A stretch of DNA of 64,000 nucleotides, from NCBI GenBank assembly GCA_013368375.1, contig JAACJP010000013.1, positions 682,001-746,000 of the forward strand. Reading direction: 5' to 3'. Position 1 is the first letter of the stretch, and each line of letters begins with the position of its first letter. This document shows positions 61,257 to 64,000 of the stretch, piece after piece. Position numbers and translations under genes: made by a program. The stretch comes from Tricholomella constricta (taxonomy: Eukaryota > Basidiomycota > Agaricomycetes > Agaricales > Lyophyllaceae). Under the pieces are notes generated by a model. That model was not told the DNA's origin and made no database searches. It was given only the letters and a program-made list of their open reading frames with translations.

Positions 61257-62052
61257 CTACCAGTCGCATGCGCTGACCACCAATTTAGATATTTTGTTCA
61301 ATCCGATCTCGTCATCAGCATCAAACCCTCCGACCGCCAGGCAATCCAGATCCAAAACGCCAATAGTTTCATCGGTTCCATCTTCATGCTGTATGATCAG
61401 AGGGCACACAAGTTCACTTTTCGTCTCTCCGTCGCAGGCGATATGTCCAGGATAGAGGTCAACCTCGGGCACCACCAACGTCCGACGCTGGTTAAAGGCG
61501 TCTGCACAGACACCTCTTGGTTTTGGATGGACATTAATGAATTGGCAGGCTGGCTTCCCACAAAATGGACCCAACAGTAGCTTCTTGTGATCGTTCGTGG
61601 ATTCGGGTGCTGTTGTACCACGCGGAACAGGGAAAAGATGAGAAATGACATAGAACCCTACAAAATACAAAGCAATCAGGTCGTTCGAGTCCTGGCCATC
61701 TAAGATGGTACGTGACGTACCACACCAATTCACCGCCTTATTCTCATCTGTACCGAAGTATGTGGGGAACGCCTGGAGGGAGTTGAAAATCAAAGAGGAA
61801 GCATTCGCCAGATTTGTGACCTGATTGACCCATCGCGTCCCGATTAGCTTTTGAGATTGTTTCATTGGTGATATCAAGGATGTATACCCAGTTACGCTGC
61901 CCATCCAGCAATGGCTTTAGCTGAGAGTAAACATGTTCCCAAAACTCGGCCTTAGTTTTGATACTTCAATCCGCCTTAGAGCCTGGCAGTGATAAATAAT
62001 TGCTTGTAAGCACATACCTATGAGGGACTAATGAGGAATCAGCGTGGTGCAT
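61257..62052 (-). CDS. Free methionine-R-sulfoxide reductase (fRMsr, GAF fold)
   Basis: fRMsr reduces free Met-R-sulfoxide using cysteines in a GAF domain. Exons on the minus strand begin at 62052 (MHHADSSLVPHS); the acceptor before IKTKAEFWEHV is chosen to keep phase. Then come NWVTNLANASSLIF, the Trp/Cys segment NWC|GFYVI, LLLGPFCGKPACQFI, RGVCADAF, the core VVPEVDLYPGHIACD and GVLDLDCLAVGGFDADD. The expected catalytic cysteines (PAC, GVC and IACD) are all present. The end LVVSACDW matches the family. It is divergent from GLTP by 180 bp. Confidence 0.87.
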
Positions 62053-62232
62053 GGTCGATGTGTCCAGGGAGAGAAAAATGTGCAGGAATGATGGCAGCTT
62101 CAAGTTAGTTTCCAGATAAAGCTATAGCGGGTAATACATCCATCCATCCATCCTATAGATTAGATCAGGCCCGAGATCATCACAATCACATCTGTTGCTA
62201 ACATCTGGTTACATCTCCCACCACGTACGACG

Positions 62233-63061
62233 ATGGCGCCCTACCTTGAGACCGTCAAAGTGAGCAATTCAAACGATAAAATGTACTGAGATCAATCGGA
62301 TCTTTCTAGTCCTTTGCAGATGTTCCTATTACCGATGCTGGCGTCGACACAGTTGCTTTCCTGGAAGCTGCGCAAGGCCTTGTGGGCCTTTTTGGTACGT
62401 GTCGACGTCATCTAGGGAAAATCGGCCCCATTCACCCCAAATACAGATCTTCTGGGATCTGCCGCTTTCTCCGTTGTACAGAGTGATCTGAGGGGTAACA
62501 TCGCGGTAAGATCAGCCTTGAGGTGCCCTCATGATATCTTCTCACACAAAGTTCATCTTTAGAAAGTTCGTGCACGATATGACGCGGCACCCGCTCAATC
62601 GGCTACTCTCGAACAGCTTGTTGAAAACGAGAAGACCGAGAAGAAGCGCACGGCGACTGAAGGCCTCGTGTGGCTTCTCCGAGGACTGTCATTCACCTGC
62701 AAAGCTCTACAAAATTCACAGGCAAACAAGTCGGAGGAACTGGCCGCAGCGTTTACGAAGTCATATGAGGGAACCCTGAAGAAATTCCATAATTTCGTGG
62801 TCAAAGGAATATTCTCCGTTAGTACAACTCCCGATATCCTCGTCGTGATCCTGAATGCACCATTTCAATCAGGTGGCCATGAAGGCCTGTCCCTATCGTG
62901 CCGACTTCTACACCAAGCTCGCGGCCGATCCAGATGGCGGTGCGCCCGCATCGCAGGAGAAACTCAATGAAGAGTTGGACAAGTGGTTGGCAGCGCTGGC
63001 TACTATCGTTGCGCGGATGGAAGATTTCTACGAAAAGGGTGGACATGCGAAAGGATTTTAG
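62233..63061 (+). CDS. Glycolipid transfer protein (GLTP, HET-C2-like)
   Basis: GLTP moves glycosphingolipids between membranes in the cytosol. Five exons (62233-62259, 62310-62394, then three more) give about 200 aa. Motifs are MAPYLETVK, VDTVAFLEAAQGLVGLFDLLGSAAFSVVQSDLRGNI, ATEGLVWLLRGLSFTCKALQ (the conserved W of the headgroup site), TKSYEGTLKKFHNFVVKGIF and VAMKACPYRADFY. It ends YEKGGHAKGF. The helical layout and the Asp in QSDLRGNI, which contacts the sugar amide, fit active GLTP. In fungi the HET-C2 relative is linked to heterokaryon incompatibility. Confidence 0.9.
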
Positions 63062-64000
63062 GAAAGCGTTGCTCTGTGACCAAGGTCCGATACCAGTGAA
63101 TGCTTTTTCGTTCTGAACATACGCTAGCTATGAATTCCGGATTGTGCAGAATTTTCAGCTGAGTTGAAGGCTCAGATGTTCCAAGCCGTATCGAGGCCCC
63201 GTCATATTGAGATCCAAGGTAGGCACATTGAATGAGACATCAATACTCACGGGTAAGTTTGTCCCGAGAATGTAAGTCTCCGGAATGCAACACACAACAG
63301 ATGTCAGTTGATCTGTTTATAGAAGCCGCGGCCGAGATGATACCGCGACTCGGGAGAAGGGCCTCACACAAGCACCACAGAACACTCGAAATCAGCGCAA
63401 ATCAAACCTGTGCAGATTTGCTGAGACGCAGGACTCAGTCATATGCTCACTCAACATTTTACGGCATAGATCTAGATGGCTGGCATGAGAGGGATCAACG
63501 TCGCGGTGAATTGTTAGTTTGCCACAATCTCAATTGAAATCCTAGAATAAGGACGGCACTGTGACTCAGAATTTATACCATCACGATGCAGTGACTCGAA
63601 ACTATGTACCTTCGAGACGCCAGGTGGATAAAAATACAATATGAAGGAAGAACATGAACAAATGATCGACAGCCTGTCATGTTCGAAGTTGTGCCGCTGG
63701 CCATGGATGGATGGATGGACCATTACCAAAAAAAGAAAGCAAAACAGCTAGTTTCGTTCCCAAGGGTTCGTCGATTTGCCCAGGAGCGGAGCATCATTGC
63801 ATGACTTTGCGTGAAGAACATCGATAGTAGGAAACGAGCTCACAACTTCCGAAAAGGTCTGACAATCTGATAGCTGAATTTGATAGTAGTGGCCTAACGG
63901 TTTACATACGAGCTCTAGTCAGATGACTACTTACATGCCACAACTGCAGCTGACAGCCAGCGCCATGTGAGAAGCAAACGACATGTTAGAAGGGTAGCGC
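63062..64000. other. Right edge, no gene recognised
   Basis: Short ORFs only. A (GGAT)n tract is at 63703-63717, and an A-run at 63728-63734. Confidence 0.45.

Noticed and set aside
1..64000. CRISPR arrays, bacterial operons, prophage or toxin systems.
   Set aside because: No repeat-spacer arrays or prokaryotic gene organisation; intron-rich fungal genes throughout.

Overview
The window looks like nuclear DNA of a filamentous basidiomycete. Nearly every host gene is split by many GT-AG introns of about 50-70 nt, the protein set is fungal (Erv14/cornichon, PalC, two Gti1/Pac2 WOPR regulators, Pos5-type NADH kinase, PIG-U, TFIIA, cytosolic CysRS, GLTP), and three Pol III tRNA genes, two of them with introns, lie between the protein genes. 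Exon coordinates come from reading splice sites and family-conserved protein continuity by eye.

Layout. 1-15.8 kb is a gene-dense arm: the 3' end of a cornichon gene and a complete tandem cornichon paralogue, a small secreted double-psi beta-barrel protein, tRNA-Arg, an Asteroid-type XPG-like protein, a small unknown protein, a mitochondrial NAD(H) kinase divergent from a large BRCT protein, tRNA-Val, PalC and a second, intron-bearing tRNA-Val. 15.8-42.6 kb is an island of transposable elements in older repeat DNA. It holds a decayed LINE on the minus strand with a 13-bp target duplication, then a chromodomain Ty3/gypsy element (here gypsy A). Gypsy A is itself interrupted by a second chromovirus (gypsy B) and by a minus-strand copia element. 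All three LTR elements have 5-bp target duplications and LTR pairs that look identical, so the nest is recent. 42.6-64 kb is a second gene-dense arm: a small basic-acidic protein, PIG-U, an Mcy1-type cysteine synthase, two tandem CoA-binding-fold proteins, the TFIIA large subunit, two tandem WOPR transcription factors, cysteinyl-tRNA synthetase, free methionine-R-sulfoxide reductase and glycolipid transfer protein.

How parts work together. The host genes are mostly housekeeping and not one pathway: ER-to-Golgi cargo export and GPI anchoring (Erv14, PIG-U), NADPH supply and sulfur/redox metabolism (Pos5, Mcy1, fRMsr, CysRS), ambient-pH signalling (PalC) and transcription (TFIIA, WOPR). The most informative new signals are in the retrotransposons. 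Both gypsy elements carry a candidate -1 frameshift cassette at the gag stop (slippery run, stop codon in the spacer, GC-rich hairpin). Both also carry a primer-binding site that matches their own predicted mRNA 5' end about 32 nt below a TATA box, that is, Tf1/sushi-type self-priming. The gypsy B LTR additionally contains a short tandem duplication that makes a consensus GT-AG intron.
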